The notes under the pieces were generated by a model, which was given only the letters and a program-made list of their open reading frames with translations, did not search any database and was not told the DNA's origin. A DNA stretch of 43,203 nt, taken from a virus. Of the stretch, positions 31,665 through 41,155 are shown one piece after another (position 1 is the stretch's first letter; each line of letters begins with the position of its first letter). Location of the stretch: IMG/VR virus record IMGVR_UViG_3300042304_000395, positions 1-43,203 of that record. One strand, 5' to 3'. Position numbers and translations under genes: made by a program.

Positions 31665-32528
31665 TTATGCTGTGTAACCAATCAATGAAGAACCACGCCA
31701 TGTTGTTCCAGTATTAGCTGTTGAGAAGATTAACAAGTCTTTACCTGAAGATGTGAGTGTTGGTGCCGTGTTGGCTGGCCACCTAACAGCTGCTGGGAAT
31801 GTAACAGTATATGCACCGCCATTTGCCAACTCAATAACAAAAGAACTATCTCTTGCGACAGGAGCACCAGTGAATACAAATGCTGTTGTTCCTGCTGGAT
31901 TTACAACAAAGTAATTTGCAAGTGCTACGTTAATCGTATTACTTGAGGTTGCCAATGTTACTACGTTCATAGCAACACCGCCATATACATCTAATGAAGT
32001 ATTGGCAATTGCACCAGATGTGTTACCAACCGCAAATGGTCCACTTGAGTATGTTGGTACCGCACTAAACGCTACGTTAGCTGCATAAGTCACACGACCA
32101 TCTATGCCAACTGTAACAACTGGAATCTGTGTTGCGCCACCATAAGAGCCGAATGTTACACCAGTATTACTTAAATCAGAAGATGGAATTGTATAGGCTG
32201 CAATTTTGGCACCAGTGATTGCACCATCGGCAATAGATGCCGTTAAAACTGTACCATCACTAGGTACAAATTTACTTATGATACTGTTTCTATATGTGAC
32301 AAGAATGTTACCAGTACCGGACGATGGAGCACCGTCAAACGTAAGTGTTGTTCCACTTACAGTATAAGCCGTAAATGGGTCTTGTTGGACATTGTTAACG
32401 ATAACTTCAATATCACCAGTAGCAAAAACTGTTCGTGATAATGTAAAAGCCGTTGTCGTATTATCACCATTAAACCTTTCGGTCAATGATACGAAAGCTG
32501 ATGTGGATGGTGTATTACCGATATACAT
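31665..32528 (-). CDS. Tail fibre protein with TF-type N-terminal domain (287 aa)
   Basis: MYIGNTPSTSAFVSLTERFN, then GDNTTTAFTLSRTVFATGDI, VIVNNVQQDPFTAYTVSGTT and TLTFDGAPSSGTGNILVTYR form a common phage-fibre N-terminal beta domain (about 1-95). KFVPSDGTVLTASIADGAIT links to a second part, TGVTFGSYGGATQIPVVTVG, homologous to the 182-residue protein, ending in SFVIELANGGAYTVTFPAAV, VRWPANTAPTLTSSGKD and RGSSLIGYTA. It is a fusion of domains that occur as separate genes (182 and 166 residues) further downstream. TAATG-coupled to the 106-residue gene. Confidence 0.82.
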   Translation of the reverse strand: MYIGNTPSTSAFVSLTERFNGDNTTTAFTLSRTVFATGDIEVIVNNVQQDPFTAYTVSGTTLTFDGAPSSGTGNILVTYRNSIISKFVPSDGTVLTASIADGAITGAKIAAYTIPSSDLSNTGVTFGSYGGATQIPVVTVGIDGRVTYAANVAFSAVPTYSSGPFAVGNTSGAIANTSLDVYGGVAMNVVTLATSSNTINVALANYFVVNPAGTTAFVFTGAPVARDSSFVIELANGGAYTVTFPAAVRWPANTAPTLTSSGKDLLIFSTANTGTTWRGSSLIGYTA

Positions 32529-32848
32529 TAACTAATCTCCAGCACCGATAAAATAACGTCTGCGTTGGCGGTTGCTGAAACCTTAATTGCATCAGTTGCT
32601 TCCAGTACCAATTTTTGGTCTCCGCCAATTGGAACTAAAGCACCACCAACTGCAATAGTTGCTTCTTTAACCATAAAATAGTCTGTGCCACTAACCGTAA
32701 TGAATACGTTAGCGCTAATTGGTGATGTAGTCATATTAGCAATACTCATGCCAATGACTGTTGCTTGAACACCAGCGCCAGCAGTAAATATAGTCTGTGC
32801 AGCTGTGTTTGCATTTTTAACGTGATAATTTTTAAAAGAATTGGCCAT
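32528..32848 (-). CDS. Small beta-rich virion protein (106 aa)
   Basis: MANSFKNYHVKNANTAAQTI, then GAGVQATVIGMSIANMTTSP, YFMVKEATIAVGGALVPIGG, and ATDAIKVSATANADVILSV with end LEIS. It is a small jelly-roll-like structural protein family seen in marine myoviruses and is a paralogue of the 124-residue protein at 25636. The best late promoter in the window (TATAAATA at 32870-32877) lies just upstream, with AAGGAT as RBS, so this gene probably starts a late transcription unit covering the six-repeat fibres. Confidence 0.78.
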   Translation of the reverse strand: MANSFKNYHVKNANTAAQTIFTAGAGVQATVIGMSIANMTTSPISANVFITVSGTDYFMVKEATIAVGGALVPIGGDQKLVLEATDAIKVSATANADVILSVLEIS

Positions 32849-32869
32849 GTTTTGATATCCTTAATGCCG

Positions 32870-32877
32870 TATTTATA
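32870..32877 (-). promoter_or_regulatory. Late promoter, exact TATAAATA
   Basis: Exact T4 late-promoter octamer on the minus strand, 22 bp before the ATG of the 106-residue gene, with AAGGAT between. The best late motif in the window; expected to start a unit covering the six-repeat fibres. Confidence 0.65.
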
Positions 32878-33138
32878 TTAGCCTAATGCTATTGCAAAGG
32901 CAAGACTGTCGCCAGTTGATACTGTTGCCGCATTCGCAATGTTAGCGTAAATTGCTGTATTAGCAGAACCTGAAAGCTGTGTAACATTTAAATTGCCACC
33001 AATTGTCACATTTGTGTTGGCATAGAATGTTGCTGAGTTACCACCATCTGTTAGGTTGTTGGTCGTAGTGATTAAAGACTGTGAAGCACCCAGCCATTGT
33101 TGGAATGTATTTGCCGTGGTTAGTTGATTAATTGCCAT
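32878..33138 (-). CDS. Small fibre-like protein (86 aa)
   Basis: MAINQLTTANTFQQWLGASQ, then SLITTTNNLTDGGNSATFYA and NTNVTIGGNLNVTQLSGSAN, ending TGDSLAFAIALG. The last residues resemble the LALSIALG end of the 1032-residue fibre, and the T-I-G-G-N-L-N-V strand repeats the building block of the long stalks. It may be a minimal short fibre or a fibre connector. It shares a base with the preceding stop (TAATG) and its own stop lies by the TATAAATA motif. Confidence 0.75.
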   Translation of the reverse strand: MAINQLTTANTFQQWLGASQSLITTTNNLTDGGNSATFYANTNVTIGGNLNVTQLSGSANTAIYANIANAATVSTGDSLAFAIALG

Positions 33139-33350
33139 TATTGTCCCTTAGACGCAATCTGTTGTAACAGAGATTTGATTTCTCTGAATTCATCTTTTAT
33201 TGATGCTATTTCATCAGATAAGGATTCGACAGTTGTTTTCATATCTTTTTTATACTTATGTTCCATCATAGCACCACGATTGATATTAATAATCGCTTTG
33301 CTTTTAGAATCCCTGACCAGGTCAGGGTGGCCTTCTACTTTGTATTCCAT
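33138..33350 (-). CDS. Conserved small coiled-coil protein (70 aa)
   Basis: Begins MEYKVEGHPDLVRDSKSKAI then INRGAMMEHKYKKDMKTTV and a C-terminal coiled coil (SLSDEIASIKDEFREIKSLL). I recall similar short proteins with the EGHPxLVRDxxxxAIINxD start in T4-like marine phages next to large structural genes; no function is known to me. The ATG at 33348-33350 lies just after the giant gene's TAA; the in-frame ATG 15 bp earlier would overlap it. Confidence 0.8.
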   Translation of the reverse strand: MEYKVEGHPDLVRDSKSKAIININRGAMMEHKYKKDMKTTVESLSDEIASIKDEFREIKSLLQQIASKGQ

Positions 33351-33351
33351 A

Positions 33352-36300
33352 TTATGCCAATGCAACTAAACGTAGGTTTTTACATTTTGGTATCTGAGAA
33401 CTATCATCAGACAAGAATACAATCTTAAATACGATTGCATCAAACTGTGGAAGGTTTTCTACCAATTTTTCTACTTCATTAAATTCGCCACCAAGAGAAG
33501 CTTGAACAGTTATGCCAGTAATTTCGGTATACTCTTTTTCTCTCAAATCAACTGTATCGCCAACTTCACTAATCTTGTAGAAGAACTTGATGTTAGCGTT
33601 TGTTGGTTTGGCCACATCTACGTAGAACTTAAACGAAGTAGATGGGTTGGTAAAATCGATTTCTCTTGTAATGTATTTAGAATAGGCTGATCCGTCATAT
33701 GCAGCTTCTTCTGCAATGAAGTTTCTACCATTTGTGATAGTGTATGTTGCAGTTGCATTTGTGGATACATTTTGTGTACTTACATTATAGATGGAGATGT
33801 TTGCACCAGCATCTGTAACATCAATCACTCGGTATTGACCAGCATTCACACCGTTATTAGCGGTAACATTAATATATGTACCCTTAATAATTGATGTAGC
33901 ATTAATCTTGTCTTGTGAACCTGATAGTGTAATTAGGCCTTGAGCACCAGACACTTGAGTAAAGATGATGTTATTAGCATTAGCAATAGTAACAATATCA
34001 TTTGCAGAGATTTTATTTTGTGTGCTGTAAGTTGGGTTGTTAATCAAGTTACGAGCAAACACACCACCAATTTGTTTAGTGTCAATTACTGGTGAAACCA
34101 AGCTAGAAGACGTTGAGAATTCAATTCTATGAATAAACGGATTAGTGTTGCTCATTGCAACTTGTTTATTCACATTACTTGCCAATGTCTTAGTAGAATT
34201 GAAGTTTACATCATCTAATGCAATTGTAGTAAATGCAGAATCAACGCCATACGTGGATGAACTGGTTGTCTTAATCTTATTAACCAATGTTGTACCGGAT
34301 GGAACAACGGCAGAGATTACAGGATAGTAAGTGTCATATGCAAAGTCTGTAGAAACTTGAATACTAGCACCACCAGTACGTGTTGTTTGCGTAATAGCAT
34401 TCGACACATTAGATGGCAATGTAATTGTGTATGAGTCTAATGTTGTATTATCAATTGTAAAGGTTTGAGCATTTAATGAACTTACATTGATACCAAAGAA
34501 ATTAGAGTTAGCAGATGAATTAATCAGATTACCATTTAATGGGAAACCATTAAGTTTGATTGAAGAACCTGTAACTTGGCCATGTGCTGGATGAATCACA
34601 CGCATGATGTTGGAGTTTGCGTAAACTTCAAATGGGTCAATACCCAAAGAAATTTGGTCATAATATTCATCATCAACATTAAACTCAACAACACCAGTTA
34701 CAGACGTATCAAATTCTGCACGATACAAATTAAACTTCATATCTTGGAATTGGTCAGCCTGCCACGTTGAAGCATTTTGTGATTTGAACAATACACCAAT
34801 ATATGGTTGTTCAGCAATAAATGCATTAGTTAGAATGTCGAATTCACCAACTTGTGCAATCCAAACTCTATAGTTGATAGAATCGGACAATAGAACAAAA
34901 GCGTATTCACCAGAATCTAAGAATACTGGACTCCCAAAACTAATTGATGTTGCTGTGCTACCATCAGTTGATGTATTAATGTTAGTAGGATAAACAACAA
35001 CTTCAGATGATGGCAAAATAAACGAACCAGGAACACCGTTTTCCATTTTGCGAATTTGAACACGCATTGGAATAGTATCATCTTTACTTGAGAAATAAAC
35101 ATCAAGTTTAGACAAGTAGATTGGTGTATTGATAAAGAATGATTGCGCTAATGGATCCATGCCACCAGCAGACAAACAGTTTGCACCATAAGAATAACCA
35201 GCAGTTGGCTCTGCCTTAACTGTTGTAAGTACAGCTGACTGAGCATCACCTTTCCAATAATTACTTGTATTAGTTGCCTCAGGTACAGCACCGTTTATAG
35301 CTGCAATTGCATATGTAATTTGTTTAGCTGTAAAATCAGAAGCTACTTCTTTTGTTCCGCCATTGTTTAAATGGATTTCTGTAATGCCATTAACACCATT
35401 TTTGCCTTGTTCGTTATTTCTAATACCCGCATCAGTAATTTGTTTTGTGAGTGCATACAAATCAGCAGCTGCTGTATTATAATCGCCAATTGTAATTAAG
35501 TCAGGAGAAATTGCACCAACGTCAACAAAAGCGCCACCATTAACACTAGAAGCGCTAATCAAAGCATTAATACTTGCATAACCTTTGTTGGTAACTTGCT
35601 TAGAAAAAGAATCATACCAATATTGTTTTTCACTAGGCGCAGGATTGCGGCCAAAGGCATAACGATAAGTCACATCCAGATAATCTGGCGTTGGTGGCAC
35701 AGGAGCTGGAGCAGGATCTGGTTCAACATATTCAGGAACATATGCCGATGCAACATAAGTTGGAGGTGGTTCCAAAATAACTTGTGGAGCTGGAACCGGT
35801 TTCTTAATCAACTGGCCATTTGAATTAAATTTCGCAACAGCAAAAGTTTCAAAGTCAGTACCACCAGCTGTAGAATCTGTTACAACAAACGTTGATTCAC
35901 CAGTTGGCAAGTTAAACAAATTAGCCAAGTAATGGAACTCACCTGTAAGTTTACCTGTTTCATCAGTAATCAAGTTTTGTGAGTTTGCAGTAGCTGCAGC
36001 GGCCAATGCAGAGTTAGCGCCAATAGGATTTGTATTGATGCTATTACAATAGTTTGTAACATTGATGTTATCGAAGAATATATTAACTCTTGTCTTAGGT
36101 TTCATGCCCTCAGCAGTAAATGTAATTTTCACTGAGCGCATTTTTGGAACAAGAGCAGAATTTGTTACCAAATCATTGTTTGTTTTAGTATCTTGTCCCT
36201 CTGAAACAGCATAGTCAAGACCTGTCCTATCGTCTGTTCTTTGGCTGCCGTAATAGTTGGTTCTCCAATTACCCCAAACTGCATTATATGTACCCTTAGA

Positions 36301-39300
36301 TTGTGAGGTAGCACCGAATTGGTCATAGTTGCCATTTTCATTTTTAGCAACCATCGGCAATTCTTCTTCACTAAACCAGATATCTGATGGTGGATCCAAC
36401 TTGATAGAACCAGTCCATGTGATAACACTAAATGGGTTAATGTTTTCTGTCTTACTTGCCTTTTCATTTTTAATGTATGAAACGTCAGTATATGGCAAAG
36501 TAATCAAATCGTTTGTTAAAACATAATTGTTTGCAGTTCTTGCTGGTGTTGTTAAATTAATTTCTTGCAACGGAACAAATTGTGTTTTGGAAAGAGGTCT
36601 CAATTCTTTCTTAGTGTAATCAATAGAAACACCATAGTCACGGTTATAAACATCACCAACACCATGGCCAGCAAAGTTATCTACAACAAAACCATTTTTG
36701 AATCGGTCAAAACCATTTGAATCTTGAATCTGTAAAGACTGTGTATCTTTCTCCAACAAATTCAATGTTGTGTAATATTCCAAATTCTTAACACGGTTTT
36801 CGATACGACCAATGTCACGCATTGTGTATCTACGATTATCAATAGTGGTTACTTCAATATCAGAAGTAATATCAAACACATATGGTTTTTGTTTAATTAC
36901 AAACAAAGGCATTGTATCATCAGACACATTTGGCTCTTTAGGATTTAAAGAACTAATACCTTCAACAATAGAAAATATGCCATTCTTATCGAGGACAATC
37001 TTATCAGTTCTTGGCAAGTAATAAGAATAATCAGTTAGAACATCGCTAGATGGATCAATGAAGTCGTTTACAACAGCACCAGCTCCAGTGAATCCTGTGC
37101 CAGCATCATTGATTCTTGGTCTGAAGTCCAAGCAATCTCTTAGTTGGTAAGTTTTTCTGTTATCGGTAAATGTAGGAATATCTTTATAGGCAATTCCAGT
37201 ATATGAGTTTACCGAAAAGTAATCACCAGAACCATGGGTAAAGTAATCAAAGGTAATACGAATTGGGTTAGTTGGTTTTGGTGAACCAGTTTTCAGTCTA
37301 ACTTTGCCAAGGCCATAATACGTTAATTTTTGGCCATTGTCTAATTCATATCTGTCAGTAATGTCAACGTCTCCTGTCGTGTTATACGCAGTTCCAAACG
37401 CATCTGGAGACATCATTACAGATGTTAGTTTATAGACGTCAGCCTTACCTAAAGACACGACAGTTGCCTGAGCAGTATTGGCATCGGTATAATCAATTGT
37501 GGCACCAGACACCAAAGTTTTAGTTTTCTTGTCTGCCGCAGTATTTGTCTTTGTAAGTTTGCCAACAAGTGCCACGTCAGCAGTAGCATAGGCTGATACA
37601 TTGGCAGGCGAGTTTGACAAAGCAGCAAGGTTAATAGTAACAGAAGTGCCGCCAACTGCTCGTGTCACAAAAGTTGTTGGATTCAAATATTGACCAGCGT
37701 TTGTACCACTCTTAACAACCAAGATGTAAGACGATGTGGAGATACTGTCAAAGGTCTCATCAGTACCAGCTGAAATGGTTACAGTATTAGAAGATAGCGT
37801 TCTTGCATATGAACGCTTAACATCATAAGAAGTTTCAATGTTTGTTGGGTCAACAGTTTTAATTGTTGAATATGGCAACTCAAACAAATGTGACAAGTAT
37901 TGTGTTTCATTATATGCAGCTGTATCGTAAAATGCAATGATACCAGTTTGATTAGATGTTGGTGCAGTAGCTACCACTAAACTCACAGCATTTGTAACAG
38001 AAGTAATTCTATAACTTATACTGTTAATTGAAATAAAATCATTAGTTGTTACTTCATTGGTAAACAATGTAGCAGCACCAGTAATTACATTACTTCCGTT
38101 TGTTGTTGAAACAGAACCAGATAATGCAATTTGTGTTGGCGAAATGTTAGCAGTAAAATCTGCATAACCAGTATTGTCAACATACAACTGTTTAACATCA
38201 CGCTCAAAGACATAACCAGGCGTCATAGAAACGTCAAATAACCAGCACTTGTAAATTGCAGTTGTAGTGCCTGCTGTGCCAGAACTGAATTCCATGGCTC
38301 TAATTTTACCAGTACCAATTGCAGTACCACTAGAAGAACCAGCAGTCACAGTATATTGGTCATAGAATGACACAGATGGCAACAACGACAAATCGGGAAT
38401 TGAACTTAAACCAGTGATGTAGATATAGTTACCAATTGTTGTACTAACTACACCATTGTTTACGTTAGCATATTCTCTGGCTTTATTTCCAATAGTATAT
38501 TTTGTTCGAATGTTCTCAACTTCATAACCACGAACGTATGCTTTTCCTGGCTGAATGATAGTCATTAACTTGTTATCATCACCACCATTAGCAGCCTCAT
38601 AGTAACCATTACTTGAGACATTACTGCTCTTCAAATGGTTAATGATATTCAAGGTGTAAGGTTTTACAATGTAGTTGCCAGATTCGTCATATGTTCTTCT
38701 AGCAAATGTGTCACCCAAGATACTGTATCGTGGATCCAAGTTCTGAGAAATGACTTCACCATTTTCAATTTTAATTAATTCAATGAAGTTGGGGTCATCG
38801 TTAGCATTAAATGTGACAGGACGTGTGGCCAAGTCCAATGCAATTTTATAACGGTCGGCACCAGGCGCAATATAGTTACTTGCACCAACAGCTGGGTCAA
38901 GTAGTGAAGTATCTTGTGAAGAAGTTGTTGTAGATTCTGTTACTTGGAAACCAATAATAGTATTGTTAGCCAAAGCATATTTTCCTGCAACCAAAGTTTG
39001 ATTGTCAAAATAAGCAAACACACCTTTAGTGAAGATAACACCAGATGATACAGAGAACGCAGTAGCTACACCAGTTGGAGTAGTAGCTGCAACTTGTAAT
39101 GTCACATTGCCTGATTGTGTGGTAATTAACTCACCAGCCTGAAAGACTGTGTTAGAACCACCAGAATATGGTTGTGATGCTGTATATTTTACGTAAATGG
39201 TTGATGGGTCACCACCAGATGTTGAACTGATAGAATTAACAACAATAGCTTTTACGTTAGAAGTTAAACCTGTAATCGTTTCATTAATCAACGAAGAAAT

Positions 39301-39567
39301 TTTAGTGTCAGAAGTATTAGCACCATATGATGCCGTCAATTTAACATAGTTGTACTTATTATCAACAGCTTGACCACCAGGAACAACGATTGAACCTTCT
39401 TTATAGATGCCTTGGCCAAAACGCTCAATTTGTTTTTGTAGTGATGTTTGTAACTGTGTTAATTCACGAGCCTGGACTGCACGACCTGGTCTAAACAAGA
39501 TACGATAAAACTGTTTCGTTTCATCGTAGTCGTCATAGTAGGGATTAACATTATAGTTCTGCGCCAT
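33352..39567 (-). CDS. Giant DUF4815-type baseplate/tail structural protein (2071 aa)
   Basis: The N-terminus NVNPYYDDYDETKQFYRILF, RPGRAVQARELTQLQTSLQK and QIERFGQGIYKEGSIVVPGG is the DUF4815 signature of marine T4-like phages. The next ~1240 residues include many beta strands, a G-T-x-x-V-T-G-type module (about 475-545) and a conserved RRYTMRDIGRIENRVKNLEY segment. A Pro-rich linker lies at about 1250-1292 (PAPAPVPPTPDYLD), followed by a DUF4214-like segment (VTYRYAFGRNPAPSEKQYW). The C-terminal part has FINTPIYLSKLDVYFSSKDD and PMRVQIRKMENGVPG, domains seen in receptor-proximal tail proteins. It sits where T4 has gp9-gp12 and probably fills the role of the peripheral baseplate and fibre network. 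Confidence 0.88.
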   Translation of the reverse strand: MAQNYNVNPYYDDYDETKQFYRILFRPGRAVQARELTQLQTSLQKQIERFGQGIYKEGSIVVPGGQAVDNKYNYVKLTASYGANTSDTKISSLINETITGLTSNVKAIVVNSISSTSGGDPSTIYVKYTASQPYSGGSNTVFQAGELITTQSGNVTLQVAATTPTGVATAFSVSSGVIFTKGVFAYFDNQTLVAGKYALANNTIIGFQVTESTTTSSQDTSLLDPAVGASNYIAPGADRYKIALDLATRPVTFNANDDPNFIELIKIENGEVISQNLDPRYSILGDTFARRTYDESGNYIVKPYTLNIINHLKSSNVSSNGYYEAANGGDDNKLMTIIQPGKAYVRGYEVENIRTKYTIGNKAREYANVNNGVVSTTIGNYIYITGLSSIPDLSLLPSVSFYDQYTVTAGSSSGTAIGTGKIRAMEFSSGTAGTTTAIYKCWLFDVSMTPGYVFERDVKQLYVDNTGYADFTANISPTQIALSGSVSTTNGSNVITGAATLFTNEVTTNDFISINSISYRITSVTNAVSLVVATAPTSNQTGIIAFYDTAAYNETQYLSHLFELPYSTIKTVDPTNIETSYDVKRSYARTLSSNTVTISAGTDETFDSISTSSYILVVKSGTNAGQYLNPTTFVTRAVGGTSVTINLAALSNSPANVSAYATADVALVGKLTKTNTAADKKTKTLVSGATIDYTDANTAQATVVSLGKADVYKLTSVMMSPDAFGTAYNTTGDVDITDRYELDNGQKLTYYGLGKVRLKTGSPKPTNPIRITFDYFTHGSGDYFSVNSYTGIAYKDIPTFTDNRKTYQLRDCLDFRPRINDAGTGFTGAGAVVNDFIDPSSDVLTDYSYYLPRTDKIVLDKNGIFSIVEGISSLNPKEPNVSDDTMPLFVIKQKPYVFDITSDIEVTTIDNRRYTMRDIGRIENRVKNLEYYTTLNLLEKDTQSLQIQDSNGFDRFKNGFVVDNFAGHGVGDVYNRDYGVSIDYTKKELRPLSKTQFVPLQEINLTTPARTANNYVLTNDLITLPYTDVSYIKNEKASKTENINPFSVITWTGSIKLDPPSDIWFSEEELPMVAKNENGNYDQFGATSQSKGTYNAVWGNWRTNYYGSQRTDDRTGLDYAVSEGQDTKTNNDLVTNSALVPKMRSVKITFTAEGMKPKTRVNIFFDNINVTNYCNSINTNPIGANSALAAAATANSQNLITDETGKLTGEFHYLANLFNLPTGESTFVVTDSTAGGTDFETFAVAKFNSNGQLIKKPVPAPQVILEPPPTYVASAYVPEYVEPDPAPAPVPPTPDYLDVTYRYAFGRNPAPSEKQYWYDSFSKQVTNKGYASINALISASSVNGGAFVDVGAISPDLITIGDYNTAAADLYALTKQITDAGIRNNEQGKNGVNGITEIHLNNGGTKEVASDFTAKQITYAIAAINGAVPEATNTSNYWKGDAQSAVLTTVKAEPTAGYSYGANCLSAGGMDPLAQSFFINTPIYLSKLDVYFSSKDDTIPMRVQIRKMENGVPGSFILPSSEVVVYPTNINTSTDGSTATSISFGSPVFLDSGEYAFVLLSDSINYRVWIAQVGEFDILTNAFIAEQPYIGVLFKSQNASTWQADQFQDMKFNLYRAEFDTSVTGVVEFNVDDEYYDQISLGIDPFEVYANSNIMRVIHPAHGQVTGSSIKLNGFPLNGNLINSSANSNFFGINVSSLNAQTFTIDNTTLDSYTITLPSNVSNAITQTTRTGGASIQVSTDFAYDTYYPVISAVVPSGTTLVNKIKTTSSSTYGVDSAFTTIALDDVNFNSTKTLASNVNKQVAMSNTNPFIHRIEFSTSSSLVSPVIDTKQIGGVFARNLINNPTYSTQNKISANDIVTIANANNIIFTQVSGAQGLITLSGSQDKINATSIIKGTYINVTANNGVNAGQYRVIDVTDAGANISIYNVSTQNVSTNATATYTITNGRNFIAEEAAYDGSAYSKYITREIDFTNPSTSFKFYVDVAKPTNANIKFFYKISEVGDTVDLREKEYTEITGITVQASLGGEFNEVEKLVENLPQFDAIVFKIVFLSDDSSQIPKCKNLRLVALA

Positions 39568-39576
39568 AAATTGCCT

Positions 39577-41142
39577 TTAAAACTGTATTACAAATTTAAT
39601 ATTTTCTGCTTGGCCATCTGCTCTATCAGTTTTGGCCGCATTCTCAACATAGAGAATGTCACCAGAATACGGTTCGAATTCTGGATTTATTTGTGAAACG
39701 ATTGTTCTCGATACACCTGAAGTTGTTCCAGTTAAAGAAGCACCAACCACAAATGTTCCTTGTGTATTTGTCATTTTAACTGAAGTAGAGGTCTGAGAAT
39801 AAACATAACCATATGCTGTTGCTGTATTTACTGAAGCACCTTGGTAAACATACTCATTAAGGGAATATGATGAACCCGCAGTCAATGTAATAGTTCTCGC
39901 CTGTGAAATAACAGCATTTGCTGTTGAATTATTTGCTACTGATGTAACGCCATATTTATGTGGGTTCCTAAGCAAACCAAATTGTCTAAAAGCAGTATCT
40001 ACAGAAATTAAACCACTTTCTGTAGAATCAACTTCTCCAATTTTACTTGCAACCATAACATTAGTAGCAAGTAAGTCTTTAACTGGATTCTTTGCATGGC
40101 CATATTTTGGCGCAATGATACAACGAGCATTTGCATTAGTTCCAGAACCAAAGATGATGGCGTTAGCATACGTATAACCAGCACCAATTGTAGTTACTGT
40201 AATCTTATTGATTGCACCATTAGATACAGTTGCTGATGCAGCTGCCAAAGTGCCATCTCCGTCAAAGTAAATTCTTGTGGAGATTGACAGGTTGTTTGCA
40301 GTTGCGGCACCACCGCCATTAGCAGTAGTGGCAGAAGACAACGTAATCTTATTGTTTGGTGAATCTAAGTTGGAGATAAAAGCACCAACTGGAATACCAG
40401 TTCCTGTAACAGACATGTTGGAAGAAACATTAGTTGTATTGGCCAATGTAAGAATTGTGCAACCTGTTCCAAATGCGGAACAAGTAATAACGTTATGGTA
40501 ATAACCTGTACCGCCAGTTTGAATAACCACAGTTGTCAATTCGCCAGCAACCACACCCGTATCATCTAAACTATAGTCAGACAATGTACTAGCGGTGTCA
40601 GACCTTCTTGGTGTTGGAATCCAATCGTTAGTTAAAAACTTGTTGGAAGAACGAACATTAAACATGTACTTCCAAATATAACTGTCGGCTGTTGAGATTA
40701 CACCATTTGAAGTGGTATAGTCTCCTGTTGGTTCAACTGTCGAATTAGCCGTTGCATTATTAGACAAACATTTGTAAACATTTTTAGTCGAAGTAATGAC
40801 ATACATCGGTTTCAAGTTTTGACTAACGTTTGCGGTAATTAAGTTTTCCAAGCCAATAGTGTCGTCATACTGGCGGTACTTTGTGTTTGCCGTCCAGTTG
40901 ACCCTTGGAATAACATGTTCTACGTCATTTGCAGTAACTTTCTTAGCTGCAAACATATTGTCCCAAACTTCTTTTTCATTTGAGATGGTTTCTACGATTG
41001 AATCTGGAGATGCCTCATTAGCATATGCCACGTGGCCACCAATGAAGACGTATTCAATTGATGGAGTAGTATCGCTAAAAGAGTTTTTAAATCTCTCAGC
41101 GCTATTCAAAGGTAGTTTTTTTGATGTGTAATTTGTTGCCAT
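39577..41142 (-). CDS. gp8: Baseplate wedge subunit gp8
   Basis: Wedge protein linking gp7 to the outer baseplate. T4 gp8 similarity is visible in VWDNMFAAKKVTANDVEHVI, PRVNWTANTKYRQYDD (T4 AVIPRRDWGDTRYPDPYTF), VEPTGDYTTSNGVISTADSY then IWKYMFNV (T4 TIEPGDGYVWEYLFEI), and the C-terminus SGDILYVENAAKTDRADGQA then ENIKFVIQF (T4 SGEMIYMENRPPIIMAMDQT, EEINILFTF). It is much longer than T4's 334 residues; the extra length is beta-rich insertions at about 195-330 and at 425-482. A late-promoter-like motif overlaps the stop of the preceding gene. Confidence 0.92.
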   Translation of the reverse strand: MATNYTSKKLPLNSAERFKNSFSDTTPSIEYVFIGGHVAYANEASPDSIVETISNEKEVWDNMFAAKKVTANDVEHVIPRVNWTANTKYRQYDDTIGLENLITANVSQNLKPMYVITSTKNVYKCLSNNATANSTVEPTGDYTTSNGVISTADSYIWKYMFNVRSSNKFLTNDWIPTPRRSDTASTLSDYSLDDTGVVAGELTTVVIQTGGTGYYHNVITCSAFGTGCTILTLANTTNVSSNMSVTGTGIPVGAFISNLDSPNNKITLSSATTANGGGAATANNLSISTRIYFDGDGTLAAASATVSNGAINKITVTTIGAGYTYANAIIFGSGTNANARCIIAPKYGHAKNPVKDLLATNVMVASKIGEVDSTESGLISVDTAFRQFGLLRNPHKYGVTSVANNSTANAVISQARTITLTAGSSYSLNEYVYQGASVNTATAYGYVYSQTSTSVKMTNTQGTFVVGASLTGTTSGVSRTIVSQINPEFEPYSGDILYVENAAKTDRADGQAENIKFVIQF

Positions 41143-41148
41143 GAACTA

Positions 41149-41155
41149 TATTTAT
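41149..41155 (-). promoter_or_regulatory. Late promoter-like motif ATAAATA
   Basis: ACATAAATATAG on the minus strand overlaps the stop of the gp7-like gene, 6 bp before the gp8 ATG. The leader would be almost absent for gp8. Confidence 0.3.
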
